A DNA stretch of 64,000 bases from Litoreibacter albidus (GCF_900107015.1 NZ_FNOI01000001.1:250501-314500), one strand, 5' to 3'. Positions 28,039 through 37,823 are shown, counted from the first letter of the stretch. Translations and numbers: made by a program. The notes: generated by a model from the letters alone, not told the origin.

Positions 28039-29514
28039 ATGAGTGACAAGCGTAACGGTAAGAAAGACGTCGCGGTTTTTGCGAGCGATACATCCGGTCT
28101 GCTGGCGCAGATCAAGCAGCGGCTTGTTGGCCGCTCGCGTGGGTTCGCACGTGAAGAAAACGGCACGATGATCATCTTCGGCCTCACCATCTTTATTATG
28201 GTGTTGGTGGCGACGGGGATGGCGATTGATTTTATGCGTCATGAAAACATGCGCTCGCGTTTGCAAGCAACGCTTGACCGTGCAGTGCTTGCCGCGGCTG
28301 ACCTCGATCAAACCCTCGACCCGAAAGCGGTTGTGGAAGACTATTTTGCCAAGTCGGGCTTGGAAAACTACAATCTGACTGTCGATGTTAAAGAGGGAAT
28401 TAACTACCGCACCGTGACGGCCGACGCCTCCAGTGACGTAGACAGCATGTTTCTGAACATGGTTGGGATCGAAACGATCAACGCCCCCGCAGGCGGTGCC
28501 GCGGAAGAGCGTATCAACAACGTCGAAATCTCTCTGGTGCTCGATATTTCCGGATCGATGGATGACAACGATAAGCTTGAAAACATGCAGCACGCAGCGA
28601 ACGAATTCGTCGATACGCTGATCACGCCGGACACCAAGGACTTGGTGTCGATTTCTGTCGTGCCCTACACTGGCCAGACCAACGCCGGCGAAAAGTTGTT
28701 CGACAGGCTGAATGTGAACCAAGTCCACAACTATTCCTACTGCGTTGAGTTTGATGAGACTGACTTCGAGACTGTGCCGCTGGATTTTGCGAAGCAGTAC
28801 CGCCAAGCGCAGCACTACGAGTACTCCAGCGCCTACTACGGGTCTTGGGCTAACTACCGTATCCAGAACCCATGGTGCTCAAACAAATCGACCGAGGAAA
28901 TCAAGCCGTTCCGCAACAGCAATAGTGATTTAACGTCGGTTATTAACTCCTACCGTCCGCGGACGGCGACGGGCATCCATTACGCAATGAAATGGGCGGC
29001 GGCCTTGCTGGACCCATCCATGCGCACCACGGTGACATCGCTGATCCAAGCGGGGGAGGTCGACCCTGTGTTTGAGGGCCGCCCTGCGTCCTACGACGAT
29101 GAGGAAACCGTAAAGGTTATCGTGTTGATGACTGACGGAATGAATGTGGACCAAGACCGCATCGCCACCTGGGCCTACAACTCGTCTTCCGAGTACAGCC
29201 ACTGGGCCAAATACACGTTGTGGTACTACTTGAACAACTATGTGCGCCGCAGTGACCATTACAAATACTACTATGAGGATCACGATTCTACGGATGCAGA
29301 TCGCCGCCTGAGAAAAGTCTGCGCCGCATCGCGCGAGCAAGGCATCGTCATCTTTAGTATCGGCTTCGAGATCAACGACAACACGACGGCCTCAAACGTG
29401 ATGAGCAATTGCGCGACGTCGGACAGCCATTACTACGCGGTGGATGGGATTGAGATCAACGCGGCATTCGGCGCCGTTGCCCGCACCATTAACCAGTTGA
29501 GGTTGATCCGATGA
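28039..29514 (+). CDS. TadG-like pilus assembly protein with VWA domain
   Basis: 491 residues from ATG 28039. The N-terminal part (EENGTMIIFGLTIFIMVLVAT) is a TadE/TadG-type membrane anchor followed by RLQATLDRAVLAAADL, the standard pseudopilin start. A VWA domain follows with MIDAS LVLDISGSMDDND at about residues 167-180. Between the MIDAS and the C-terminus lie unusually Tyr- and His-rich stretches (for example YSSAYYGSWANYR and WYYLNNYVRRSDHYKYYYE). TadG-type proteins sit at the cell envelope in Flp/Tad pilus biogenesis. The rest of the pilus cluster is not in the window. The next gene overlaps its stop by 4 bp. Confidence 0.85.
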   Translation: MSDKRNGKKDVAVFASDTSGLLAQIKQRLVGRSRGFAREENGTMIIFGLTIFIMVLVATGMAIDFMRHENMRSRLQATLDRAVLAAADLDQTLDPKAVVEDYFAKSGLENYNLTVDVKEGINYRTVTADASSDVDSMFLNMVGIETINAPAGGAAEERINNVEISLVLDISGSMDDNDKLENMQHAANEFVDTLITPDTKDLVSISVVPYTGQTNAGEKLFDRLNVNQVHNYSYCVEFDETDFETVPLDFAKQYRQAQHYEYSSAYYGSWANYRIQNPWCSNKSTEEIKPFRNSNSDLTSVINSYRPRTATGIHYAMKWAAALLDPSMRTTVTSLIQAGEVDPVFEGRPASYDDEETVKVIVLMTDGMNVDQDRIATWAYNSSSEYSHWAKYTLWYYLNNYVRRSDHYKYYYEDHDSTDADRRLRKVCAASREQGIVIFSIGFEINDNTTASNVMSNCATSDSHYYAVDGIEINAAFGAVARTINQLRLIR

Positions 29515-30074
29515 GCAATCCTAACAAGCGTTCGCGCATGCTCCGCCTTTGGCGGCGGATCATGGGCCGCGAGGATGGCAATGCGGCGGTCGAGTTCGCG
29601 ATCATCTTCCCGATCTTCATTCTGGCCTTCCTGTCCATCTTTGAGCTGGCCATGATCATGACCCGCTACATGATGTTTGACCGGGCCTTGGATGTGACCG
29701 TGCGCCAAATCCGCCTGTCGGAAAATCGTAACTTTACGCCGCTTCAGGTGAAGACATTGCTGTGCTCGCAAACGGTTATTCTGCGAAACCACTGCATGGA
29801 TGACCTGCGGTTGGAAATGCACCGTTTGGACGCGGACGAGTCTTGGACGTTCGGCTACAATGATGCCGACTGCCACGATGAGCCGATCGAGATTGATCCC
29901 GTGCGTGAATTCAGCACCGGTGAGGCCAACGACGTTCTGTTCATTCGCGGCTGTATGGCGATGGAGCCGCTGTTCCCAACGATGGCGTTCGGCGACTTCC
30001 TCATCCGCAACAGCTCTGACAACAAGCTTTATATGATGGCGTCGTCGGCTATTTCTGTGGAGCCAGTAAATTGA
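29511..30074 (+). CDS. TadE/TadG family pilus assembly protein
   Basis: 187 residues. The N-terminal EDGNAAVEFAIIFPIFILAFL is the TadE pseudopilin signature, with E at the prepilin-peptidase-like position, followed by a hydrophobic helix. The body has four cysteines (LCSQTVILRNHCMD, DADCHDE, IRGCMAM), probably disulfide-linked outside the membrane. Overlaps both neighbours by 4 bp, so the operon is translated in a coupled manner. Confidence 0.85.
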   Translation: MSNPNKRSRMLRLWRRIMGREDGNAAVEFAIIFPIFILAFLSIFELAMIMTRYMMFDRALDVTVRQIRLSENRNFTPLQVKTLLCSQTVILRNHCMDDLRLEMHRLDADESWTFGYNDADCHDEPIEIDPVREFSTGEANDVLFIRGCMAMEPLFPTMAFGDFLIRNSSDNKLYMMASSAISVEPVN

Positions 30075-30652
30075 AGTATGTTTTACACAAAGCCATGCGT
30101 CCGGTTGCGCAATTTTGCCGTGATACGAAGGCGTCAGTAACGGTTGAGGCCGTGTTGATCACGCCGCTGCTGCTGGCTTGGTTTGTCGGCGGGTTTGTCT
30201 TCTTTGACGGGTTCAAGAACCGCAACACTGCGCTGAAGGCGACCTACACAATTGGCGATATCCTGTCGCGCCGTGTGACGGCAGCGGACGCGGAATACAT
30301 CGACAAACTGCAAGATCTCTACGACTCACTTGCCTATACGTCGGGGACCTCCGCTATCCGAGTGACCAGCCTGACGTGGAACGGCAAAAAGCACCGCGTG
30401 CTGTGGAGCCACTCCACTAAGGAAAAGTTACCGGTCCTAGACAATGATAAGGTCAGGGTTTCTTCTTTCAGAAACCGCATTCCGATCATGGCGATTGCCG
30501 ACACGGTAATCTTGGTGGAGTCGTTCACCGACTATAACCCCGCCTTCAACGTTGGCTGGAATCACCGCGTGTTCGAAAACTTCGTTGTGACGTCGCCACG
30601 TTTCGCGTCTTGCCTCACTTGGGACGACGGCGTGAATCTGCCAAGCTGCTAG
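30071..30652 (+). CDS. TadE-like pseudopilin family protein
   Basis: 193 residues beginning at TTG 30071, which overlaps the previous stop (TTGA). No ATG occurs in frame before residue 9. The start region DTKASVTVEAVLITPLLLAWF gives the TadE-type S-V-T-V-E-A motif and a membrane helix. Two cysteines near the C-terminus (SCLTWDD...PSC). Third member of the Tad operon, followed by a terminator at 30693. Confidence 0.8.
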   Translation: MKYVLHKAMRPVAQFCRDTKASVTVEAVLITPLLLAWFVGGFVFFDGFKNRNTALKATYTIGDILSRRVTAADAEYIDKLQDLYDSLAYTSGTSAIRVTSLTWNGKKHRVLWSHSTKEKLPVLDNDKVRVSSFRNRIPIMAIADTVILVESFTDYNPAFNVGWNHRVFENFVVTSPRFASCLTWDDGVNLPSC

Positions 30653-30692
30653 CGCGGCCACGGCGAATTTCTCGCGTAAACCAGATCCATCT

Positions 30693-30722
30693 CGGGCAGG
30701 GCCTTTCGCTCTGCCCGTTTTG
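30693..30722 (+). terminator. terminator of the Tad operon
   Basis: CGGGCAG (30693-30699) pairs with CTGCCCG (30711-30717) around an 11-nt loop, followed by TTTTG. The position between the Tad stop and soxB fits. Confidence 0.75.
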
Positions 30723-30758
30723 CTGTTTCTCTACCCACAATAGTCGTGGGAGAGACGC

Positions 30759-32012
30759 ATGGGCTACAATGCCTTCCAAGTCCTTAAAGAGGGGCTGACC
30801 GGTAACAAGGGCTGGCGCCCGGTTTGGCGCGATCCGGAGCCGAAGTCGGACTATGACGTGATCATCATTGGTGGCGGTGGCCACGGTCTTGCCACGGCCT
30901 ACTATCTGGCGAAAAATCACGGCATCACAAATATAGCGGTGCTGGAGCGTGGGTATATCGGCGGCGGCAACGTGGGCCGCAACACCACCATTGTGCGTGC
31001 CAACTACTTCCTGCCGGGCAATTCGGAATTTTACTCCCATTCCCTCAAACTGTGGGAAAACATGGAGCAGGAGCTCAACTTCAACACGATGCATTCCGCC
31101 CGTGGGTTGATTAACCTGTTCCATACTGACGGTCAGCGTGACGCCTTCGCGCGGCGCGGCAACATGATGTGCAACCAAGGCGACGACGCGATCCTGCTGG
31201 ACCGCGACGGCGTGCGTAAGCACCTGCCGTATCTCGATTTCGACAACCACCGCTTTCCCGTCTACGGCGGATTATACCACCCGCGTGGCGGCACGGCCCG
31301 CCATGACGCGGTGGCGTGGGGCTATGCCCACGCAGCAGATCGCCTCGGGGTGGACCTGATCCAGCAATGCGAGGTCACGGGCATCGACGTGCGGGACGGC
31401 AAAGTCCAAGGCGTTGAAACGACGCGCGGGGCTATCCGCGCCAATCGGGTCGGCATCGTTGTCGCGGGCCGCTCTTCCCAAGTTGCGGCGATGGCCGGCG
31501 TCGACGTCCCCATCGAATCTCATATCCTGCAAGCCTTCGTCACCGAGGGTCTGAAACCAACCGTCGACCATGTGGTCAGCTTCGGTATGGGCCACTTCTA
31601 CCTCAGCCAGTCGGACAAAGGCGGTTTGGTCTTCGGCGGGGATCTGGATTTCTACGCCTCCTATGCCCAACGCGGTAACCTGCCGATGATGGAGCATGTC
31701 ATGGAGGCCGGAATGTCCCTTGTCCCCGCATTGGGCAAGGCCAAGGTGCTGCGTTCTTGGGGCGGCATCATGGACATGACGCCTGACGGCTCTTTCATCA
31801 TAGACCGCACCAAGGTCGACGGCCTCTATATGGATTGCGGCTGGTGTTACGGCGGCTTCAAGGCCGTGCCCGCGTCCGGCTGGTGTATGGCACATCTGAT
31901 GGCCGAGGACGCACCCCACGAGGTCGCCAAGAAGCACACCTTTGATCGGTTCCGAACAGGCCACGGCCTGATGGACGAAGAGGGCACCGGCTCTCAACAC
32001 AATCTGCACTGA
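30759..32012 (+). CDS. soxB: sarcosine oxidase beta subunit
   Basis: 417 residues. N-terminal FAD-binding GxGxxG in DVIIIGGGGHGLATAYYLAK (33-52). The enzyme is the heterotetrameric form that demethylates sarcosine to glycine, formaldehyde (or methylene-THF) and H2O2. The beta subunit carries FAD and the sarcosine-binding site; a histidine for covalent FMN attachment is expected in the segment around HPRGGTARHD. First gene of the soxBDAG operon and read in the order typical of marine roseobacters. Confidence 0.95.
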   Translation: MGYNAFQVLKEGLTGNKGWRPVWRDPEPKSDYDVIIIGGGGHGLATAYYLAKNHGITNIAVLERGYIGGGNVGRNTTIVRANYFLPGNSEFYSHSLKLWENMEQELNFNTMHSARGLINLFHTDGQRDAFARRGNMMCNQGDDAILLDRDGVRKHLPYLDFDNHRFPVYGGLYHPRGGTARHDAVAWGYAHAADRLGVDLIQQCEVTGIDVRDGKVQGVETTRGAIRANRVGIVVAGRSSQVAAMAGVDVPIESHILQAFVTEGLKPTVDHVVSFGMGHFYLSQSDKGGLVFGGDLDFYASYAQRGNLPMMEHVMEAGMSLVPALGKAKVLRSWGGIMDMTPDGSFIIDRTKVDGLYMDCGWCYGGFKAVPASGWCMAHLMAEDAPHEVAKKHTFDRFRTGHGLMDEEGTGSQHNLH

Positions 32013-32021
32013 GGAACAGAT

Positions 32022-32282
32022 ATGCGTATCAACTGCCCCATTTGCGGCGACCGTGACCGGCGCGAATTCTACTACCTCGGTGCTGCCGACTATCTGAACC
32101 GTCCCGCCGAGGGCGATCTGGACGGGATCCACAAATACCTCCACATCCGCGAAAATCCCGCGGGCGTGACAAAAGACCTGTGGCACCACGAGTCCGGTTG
32201 CTCCAGCTGGCTGGTGGTGGAACGCAACGCCACGACCCATGAAATCCACAGTGTCACACTCGCCAGTGAGGTGGCAAAATGA
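32022..32282 (+). CDS. soxD: sarcosine oxidase delta subunit
   Basis: 86 residues. The zinc site is visible: C5 and C8 in NCPICGDRD, then H56 and C60 in HHESGC. The delta subunit caps the alpha/beta core of sarcosine oxidase without a cofactor of its own. It lies 9 bp downstream of soxB and its stop overlaps the soxA start (32279-32282). Confidence 0.95.
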   Translation: MRINCPICGDRDRREFYYLGAADYLNRPAEGDLDGIHKYLHIRENPAGVTKDLWHHESGCSSWLVVERNATTHEIHSVTLASEVAK

Positions 32283-35185
32283 GGCACGATACCAAAGGCC
32301 TGATCGACCGCACCCAAAGGCGCAGTTTCACTTTCGACGGCAACTCCTATTCTGGTTTCAAAGGCGACACGCTCGCCTCAACGCTCCTTGCAAATAACGT
32401 GCATCTTGTAGGGCGCTCCTTCAAATACCACCGCCCGCGCGGCATCATGTCGGACGGCACCCAAGATCCGAACGGCTTGGTAGAGCTGCACCAAGGCGAC
32501 CAGATCACCCCGAACCTACGGCTCACAGGTCAAGAACTCGTAAACGGCCTCGATATCCGGTCGCAAAACCACCTTGGCTCCCTCGACTGGGATTTGCTGG
32601 AACTCAACGATCTGCTTTCGCCGTTTCTAAGTGCCGGTTTCTACTACAAAACCTTCATGTGGCCGAAAGCCTTCTGGGAAAAACTCTACGAGCCGATCAT
32701 CCGCCGTGCCGCTGGCCTTGGGCGGTTGTCGATGGCCAATAACTCCGACCGCTACGAGAAGGCCTTCGCCTTTTGCGACGTACTGGTGATCGGCTCTGGC
32801 CCCGCCGGCCTTATGGCGGCACTGACCGCCGCAGAGGCAGGCGCGCAGGTGATCTTGGCAGAAGAGGATTTCATCTTCGGCGGTCGCCTTAACTCAGAAA
32901 CCTACGACGTCGGCGGCACGTCAGGCCACATCTGGGCGGCAGAGCAGATCGCGAAACTGCGCGAGATGGACAACGTTCGCCTGATGAAACGCACGACAAT
33001 AACCGGCGCCTATGACGGCGGCACCTACGCAGCAGTGGAGCGGGTGTCGCATCATGTCGCGCAGTCTGGTGATGCCCCCTTAGAGACATTCTGGCGCATC
33101 ACCGCCCGTGGTTGCGTCTACGCGGCTGGCGCGATGGAACGCCCGATCGCGTTTCAGAACAACGACCGTCCTGGGGTAATAATGGCGAGTGCTTTGCGCG
33201 GTTATCTCAACCGTTACGGCGTCGCGGCAGGGAAGCGCGTGGTGCTGTTCGGCAATAACGACGACACGTTCCGCACGGCCCACGATCTGGCGGCCGCTGG
33301 CATTCACATCGCGGCCTACGTCGACAGCCGCGCGGATGCGGACATCACTGGTGACTTCCCGATCTACAAGGGCGCGCATGTCACCAACGTCAAAGGCCGC
33401 AAGCGGGTGGAGGCCGTCACCATCACGGGTGCGGGCGATGTCATGGCTGATTGTCTGGGCGTCTCGGGCGGCTACAACCCTACAGTACATCTGGCCTGCC
33501 ACATGAACGGCCGCCCGCAGTGGAACGAAAATATCGCGGCATTTATCCCCACCCCAAACATGGTGCCGGGTATGGAGGTCGCTGGTGCGGCGGGCGGCAC
33601 GTTTTCCACCCACGGGTGCCTCAAATCGGGAGTATTTCGCGCGCGCGAAGTGTTGAAGGCCCTAGGCCTCGAGGCCCGCGCACCCGCCATACCGAAAGCC
33701 GACGCTTTGCAGACGCGGATCCGACCGCTCTGGATGGTCCCCTGCAAGGGCCGTGCATGGCTCGATTTCCAGAACGATGTGACTGTCAAGGACGTGAAGC
33801 TTGCCGCGCAGGAGAACTTCAAATCCGTCGAGCACATGAAGCGCTACACCACGCAAGGCATGGCACCAGACCAAGGCAAGAACAGCAACGTCAACGCCTT
33901 GGCCGTGCTGGCAGATGCCACTGGTCGCGGGATCGCGGAGACGGGCACCACCACTTACCGCCCGCCCTACACGCCAGTCGCCATTGCAGCGATGGGGGCG
34001 CACGGGCAGGGCGCGGGTTTTGCGCCCCAACGCTTCACCACCAGCGACAAGATTTCGCGCGATATGAACGCCCCGATGATAGAGGCAGGCCTGTGGTATC
34101 GCCCCAGCTATTTTCCCAAGGACGGGGAAGGCCATTGGCGACAGTCTTGCGACCGTGAGGTCGCTATGGTGCGCTCCGCAGTGGGGGTCGCGGATGTGTC
34201 CACCTTGGGAAAAATCGACATTCAGGGGCCTGACGCGGGCGCATTTCTCGATTTTCTGTACATAAACACGTTTTCTACGCTGAAGCCCGGAAAAGTCCGT
34301 TATGGCCTTATGTTGCGCGAGGACGGGTATGTGATGGATGATGGAACCACTGCCTGTATCGCGACAAACCACTATGTGATGACCACGACAACGGCGGCGG
34401 CGGGGCAGGTGATGCGGCATTTGGAGTTTGTGTCCCAATGCTTACGCCCCGATCTTGATGTGCAGTTTATTTCCGTCACAGAGCAATGGGCGCAGTTCGC
34501 CGTCGCGGGGCCAAAGTCCCGCGATTTGTTGGCGCAGGTGCTGGATGAACCGCCCGATTTGCCGTTCATGGGCTGCGGGGAGGTGTCCGTTGGCGGCATC
34601 AAGGCGCGCCTGTTTCGCATCTCCTTCTCGGGGGAGCATGCGTATGAGCTGGCCGTGCCGGCACGCTACGGCGAAAGCCTGTTCAAGGGGGTGCTGGATA
34701 AAGCGGACGCGCTCGGCGGCGGCGCCTACGGGATGGAGGCCCTCAACGTTATGCGTGTCGAGAAAGGCTTCCTCACCCACTCTGAAATCGACGGGCGCGT
34801 GACGGCGGGGGATATCGGGATGGGCGCGATGATGTCGGAAGGGAAAGACTTCATCGGCAAGACAGCAGCGCAACGCCCCGGCTTGCTGGAGGATAGGGAG
34901 GAACTCGTGGGCCTCAAACCCGTCGGCGCGGTGAAAGAGCTGAACGCAGGCGCGTTCCTCTTCGCGGTAGAGGACGACCCTATCCGTGAGACGCAGCAAG
35001 GTTACACCACCTCCGTCGCCTTCTCGCCGGAGTTGGGGATGATCGGCTTGGGCTTCTTAAAGAACGGACGCGAACGCCACGGCGAGGTGTTGAAACTTGT
35101 CGACCACATGCGCCAAGTCACCACGCGGGTGGAGATATGCCATCCCGTGTTTTTAGACCCAGAAGGGAGCAAAGCCCGTGATTGA
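32279..35185 (+). CDS. soxA: sarcosine oxidase alpha subunit
   Basis: 968 residues in the expected domain order: an N-terminal ferredoxin-like part (RSFTFDGNSYSGFKGDTLAS), an NAD(P)-binding Rossmann domain (VLVIGSGPAGLMAALTAAEAG), and a C-terminal folate-binding GcvT-like domain (GVADVSTLGKIDIQGPDA to the end), where the demethylated carbon is passed to tetrahydrofolate. Members are 950-1000 residues. It overlaps soxG by 8 bp. Confidence 0.96.
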   Translation: MRHDTKGLIDRTQRRSFTFDGNSYSGFKGDTLASTLLANNVHLVGRSFKYHRPRGIMSDGTQDPNGLVELHQGDQITPNLRLTGQELVNGLDIRSQNHLGSLDWDLLELNDLLSPFLSAGFYYKTFMWPKAFWEKLYEPIIRRAAGLGRLSMANNSDRYEKAFAFCDVLVIGSGPAGLMAALTAAEAGAQVILAEEDFIFGGRLNSETYDVGGTSGHIWAAEQIAKLREMDNVRLMKRTTITGAYDGGTYAAVERVSHHVAQSGDAPLETFWRITARGCVYAAGAMERPIAFQNNDRPGVIMASALRGYLNRYGVAAGKRVVLFGNNDDTFRTAHDLAAAGIHIAAYVDSRADADITGDFPIYKGAHVTNVKGRKRVEAVTITGAGDVMADCLGVSGGYNPTVHLACHMNGRPQWNENIAAFIPTPNMVPGMEVAGAAGGTFSTHGCLKSGVFRAREVLKALGLEARAPAIPKADALQTRIRPLWMVPCKGRAWLDFQNDVTVKDVKLAAQENFKSVEHMKRYTTQGMAPDQGKNSNVNALAVLADATGRGIAETGTTTYRPPYTPVAIAAMGAHGQGAGFAPQRFTTSDKISRDMNAPMIEAGLWYRPSYFPKDGEGHWRQSCDREVAMVRSAVGVADVSTLGKIDIQGPDAGAFLDFLYINTFSTLKPGKVRYGLMLREDGYVMDDGTTACIATNHYVMTTTTAAAGQVMRHLEFVSQCLRPDLDVQFISVTEQWAQFAVAGPKSRDLLAQVLDEPPDLPFMGCGEVSVGGIKARLFRISFSGEHAYELAVPARYGESLFKGVLDKADALGGGAYGMEALNVMRVEKGFLTHSEIDGRVTAGDIGMGAMMSEGKDFIGKTAAQRPGLLEDREELVGLKPVGAVKELNAGAFLFAVEDDPIRETQQGYTTSVAFSPELGMIGLGFLKNGRERHGEVLKLVDHMRQVTTRVEICHPVFLDPEGSKARD

Positions 35186-35711
35186 TCTCGTCGCAAAATC
35201 GCCCGCAGCGGGGCTGCTACCCGTCACCGTCGGCGCGTCGACACTGAGCGAACAGCCCGTGACGCAGATATATTCCATAGCCCCCTTTAAGGGGGCGCAC
35301 GTGTCCACAGCCTTAAAGAAAGCTGTTGGACTTGGTTTGCCGAATGTGGGCGGCTCAAAATCTGAGGACGGCGTGGAAATCCTATGGGCAGCACGCGGGC
35401 AGTATTTCCTGATCGGTGCGAAGCCGCCGCCGTTGCCCGCCGCGATCACCGATCAATCCGACGCGTGGTGCACAGTCGCACTGACGGGCGAAAACACAGA
35501 TCACGTCATGGCGCGGCTATGCCCGCTCGACATCGCGTCGATGGAACATGGGGACGTTGCGCGGTCACTCGTCGGCCACATGTCCGCGATCATCGTGAAG
35601 CGGAAGGGCGGGGTCACGCTGATGGTGTTCCGCGCATTCGCCAAGACATTGGTGCATGATCTGCAAACGGCCATGCGGTCGGTCACTGCGCAAGCAACTT
35701 TGCCCGATTAA
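35178..35711 (+). CDS. soxG: sarcosine oxidase gamma subunit
   Basis: 177 residues, GcvT-like fold small subunit of sarcosine oxidase. Segments such as WAARGQYFLIG and MARLCPLDIASMEHGDVARS match the gamma family, where the fold lacks a folate site and stabilises the heterotetramer. GTG start at 35178 overlaps the soxA 3' end. Last gene of the operon; no clear terminator before dnaG. Confidence 0.92.
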   Translation: MIDLVAKSPAAGLLPVTVGASTLSEQPVTQIYSIAPFKGAHVSTALKKAVGLGLPNVGGSKSEDGVEILWAARGQYFLIGAKPPPLPAAITDQSDAWCTVALTGENTDHVMARLCPLDIASMEHGDVARSLVGHMSAIIVKRKGGVTLMVFRAFAKTLVHDLQTAMRSVTAQATLPD

Positions 35712-35773
35712 TCCCCACGTTTATTAATCGACGTCACTGGACTCTGGCGGCGCGTGGCCCGATATTCTGGTCT

Positions 35774-37753
35774 ATGAGCCTACCACCCGGATTTTTAGAC
35801 GAATTGCGCGAACGCACCTCCATCACTCAGGTGGTAGGGCGCAAGGTCATGTGGGATCAGCGTAAGTCCAATCCGGGCAAAGGCGACATGTGGGCACCGT
35901 GCCCGTTCCATCAGGAAAAATCCGCCAGCTTCCACGTGGATGACCGCAAGGGCTACTATTATTGCTTCGGCTGTCAGGCCAAAGGCGACGCGTTGGGCTT
36001 TATTCAAGAAACGGAAAACGTCTCCTTCATGGAGGCGGTGGAAATCATGGCGCGGGAAGCTGGCATGACCATGCCCGCCCGCGACCCCCAAGCGCAGAAA
36101 AAGTCTGACCGCCGCACCCAATTGGCCGAGGTGATGGAGCAGGCGACACAGTTCTACCGCCTGCAACTCAAGTCCGGCGCAGGCTCCGCGGCGCGCGATT
36201 ACATCAACAAGCGCGGGCTGTCGCAGCAGACGCAAGACCAGTTCGATATCGGCTTCGCGCCGGAAGGTTGGCAAAACCTGTGGGACCATCTCACGGGCAA
36301 AGGCGTCGCGGAGGAGTTGATCCTCGCCGCGGGGCTCGCCAAAGCATCGACCAAGGGCGGCAAGCCCTACGACACATTCCGCAACCGCATCATGTTCCCG
36401 ATCCGTGATCCGCGAAAGCGCTGCATTGCCTTCGGTGGCCGTGCGATGGACCCGAATGACAATGCGAAATATTTGAACTCCCCCGAGACAGAATTGTTCG
36501 ACAAAGGCCGCAGCCTCTACAACCACGGCCCTGCACGGGAGGCGGCGGGAAAAGGCGAGCCGTTGATCGTGGCCGAAGGCTACATGGACGTCATCGCGCT
36601 GTCGGCGGCGGGGCTGGCCTCCGCCGTGGCGCCGCTCGGCACTGCCGTGACCGAGACGCAACTGCAACTCTTGTGGCGGATTTCGCCCGAACCGATTATC
36701 GCGCTCGATGGGGACACGGCTGGCTTGCGGGCCGCGATGCGCCTGATTGATCTGGCGTTGCCTATGCTGTCTGCGGGGCAGTCCTTGCGGTTTTGTATCC
36801 TGCCCGAAGGCATGGACCCCGACGATCTGATCAAGGCCGATGGTGTGCAAGCCATGCGCGACTTGGTCGAAAACTCCAAGCCACTGGTCCACCTGCTGTG
36901 GCAGCGTGAAACGGACGGTAAGGTGTTCGATAGCCCCGAACGCCGCGCCGCACTGGATGTGTCGCTGAGGGCGGCCCTGAAGAAAATCTCAGACGGTAAC
37001 CTGCGCAGCCATTACGGCCATGAGATCAAGCGCTTGCGGGCTGAGTTGTTCGGCCTGAACCCCGCGCCGCGCGAAGAACGTGAATGGACGCCCAACCGCG
37101 ACCGCGCGCCTTGGACAGGTAAGGGCGGAGGCAAGGGAAAGGGCAAATTTCCCGATAAAGGCGTGGCCGTGGCCTCGACCAAAAACTCTCTGCTGGCCCA
37201 AAGCACCGACGTGGAAGAACGTATGCGCGAGGCCGTGATCCTTGCCATTTTGATCGCCCATCCGGAGTTGCTGACACATTTTCTGTCCGACTTGGAAACA
37301 CTTGATTTGCACGGCGAAGATCACCGCGCAATTCTGGCGGCTCTTTTGCGCCACAGCGAAGAAACAGACTCGGATCACCTGAAAAATATTCTCGCCGCCG
37401 AGATAGGGTCAGCGCCCCTTGAAAAGCTTTGGTCGCTTAGCCATGTGCAGATTGCGCCTGCTGTTAGGGCAGGGGCCGACTTGAAACTCACCCGTATGAC
37501 CATGGCTGAAGAATTGGCCAAGCTAGAAGCCCGACGGGGCGTTCAACGCGAAATCGAAGATGCCGTCGAGGACCTCGCCGGCGTAGCCGACGAGGCGCTG
37601 ACTTGGCGCGTGGGGCAGGCTGCCGAAGCCCGCAACGCGTCCCTGCGCAGCAAGGGGATATCTGACAGCGGCGTGGGCGAAGATCGCGGCTCCATGTCGG
37701 ACTATCTTCAGTCGCTGATCGACGGTGAGATTTGGGTGAAGAAGGGGCAATAG
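35774..37753 (+). CDS. dnaG: DNA primase
   Basis: 659 residues. Zinc-binding CHC2 domain with C43, H46, C64 and C67 (APCPFHQEKS and YYYCFGCQAKGD), the catalytic core from LSQQTQDQFDIGFAPEGW, and the TOPRIM segment LIVAEGYMDVIAL with IALDGDTAG. The C-terminal DnaB-binding part is present but contains a GKGGGKGKGKFPDKG linker. It primes the lagging strand in replication. Immediately upstream of rpoD, as in the classic macromolecular-synthesis operon (rpsU missing here). Confidence 0.96.
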   Translation: MSLPPGFLDELRERTSITQVVGRKVMWDQRKSNPGKGDMWAPCPFHQEKSASFHVDDRKGYYYCFGCQAKGDALGFIQETENVSFMEAVEIMAREAGMTMPARDPQAQKKSDRRTQLAEVMEQATQFYRLQLKSGAGSAARDYINKRGLSQQTQDQFDIGFAPEGWQNLWDHLTGKGVAEELILAAGLAKASTKGGKPYDTFRNRIMFPIRDPRKRCIAFGGRAMDPNDNAKYLNSPETELFDKGRSLYNHGPAREAAGKGEPLIVAEGYMDVIALSAAGLASAVAPLGTAVTETQLQLLWRISPEPIIALDGDTAGLRAAMRLIDLALPMLSAGQSLRFCILPEGMDPDDLIKADGVQAMRDLVENSKPLVHLLWQRETDGKVFDSPERRAALDVSLRAALKKISDGNLRSHYGHEIKRLRAELFGLNPAPREEREWTPNRDRAPWTGKGGGKGKGKFPDKGVAVASTKNSLLAQSTDVEERMREAVILAILIAHPELLTHFLSDLETLDLHGEDHRAILAALLRHSEETDSDHLKNILAAEIGSAPLEKLWSLSHVQIAPAVRAGADLKLTRMTMAEELAKLEARRGVQREIEDAVEDLAGVADEALTWRVGQAAEARNASLRSKGISDSGVGEDRGSMSDYLQSLIDGEIWVKKGQ

Positions 37754-37774
37754 GCCCGACAGATAAACCGACGT

Positions 37775-37823
37775 GCGAATCACTCTGATTCGCGCTATTG
37801 ATTCGGGTAGATTCGCGCGAATC
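37775..37823 (+). promoter_or_regulatory. cluster of five GANTC (CGAATC/GATTCG) sites upstream of rpoD
   Basis: GANTC sites start at 37777, 37787, 37800, 37810 and 37819. All five have the extended form GATTCG or its complement CGAATC. Pairs form dyads: GCGAATC/GATTCGC (37775-37793) and the perfect palindrome GATTCGCGCGAATC (37810-37823). Spacing is 10, 13, 10 and 9 bp. GANTC is the CcrM methylation site in alphaproteobacteria. It lies 30-78 bp upstream of the rpoD start. Confidence 0.65.
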
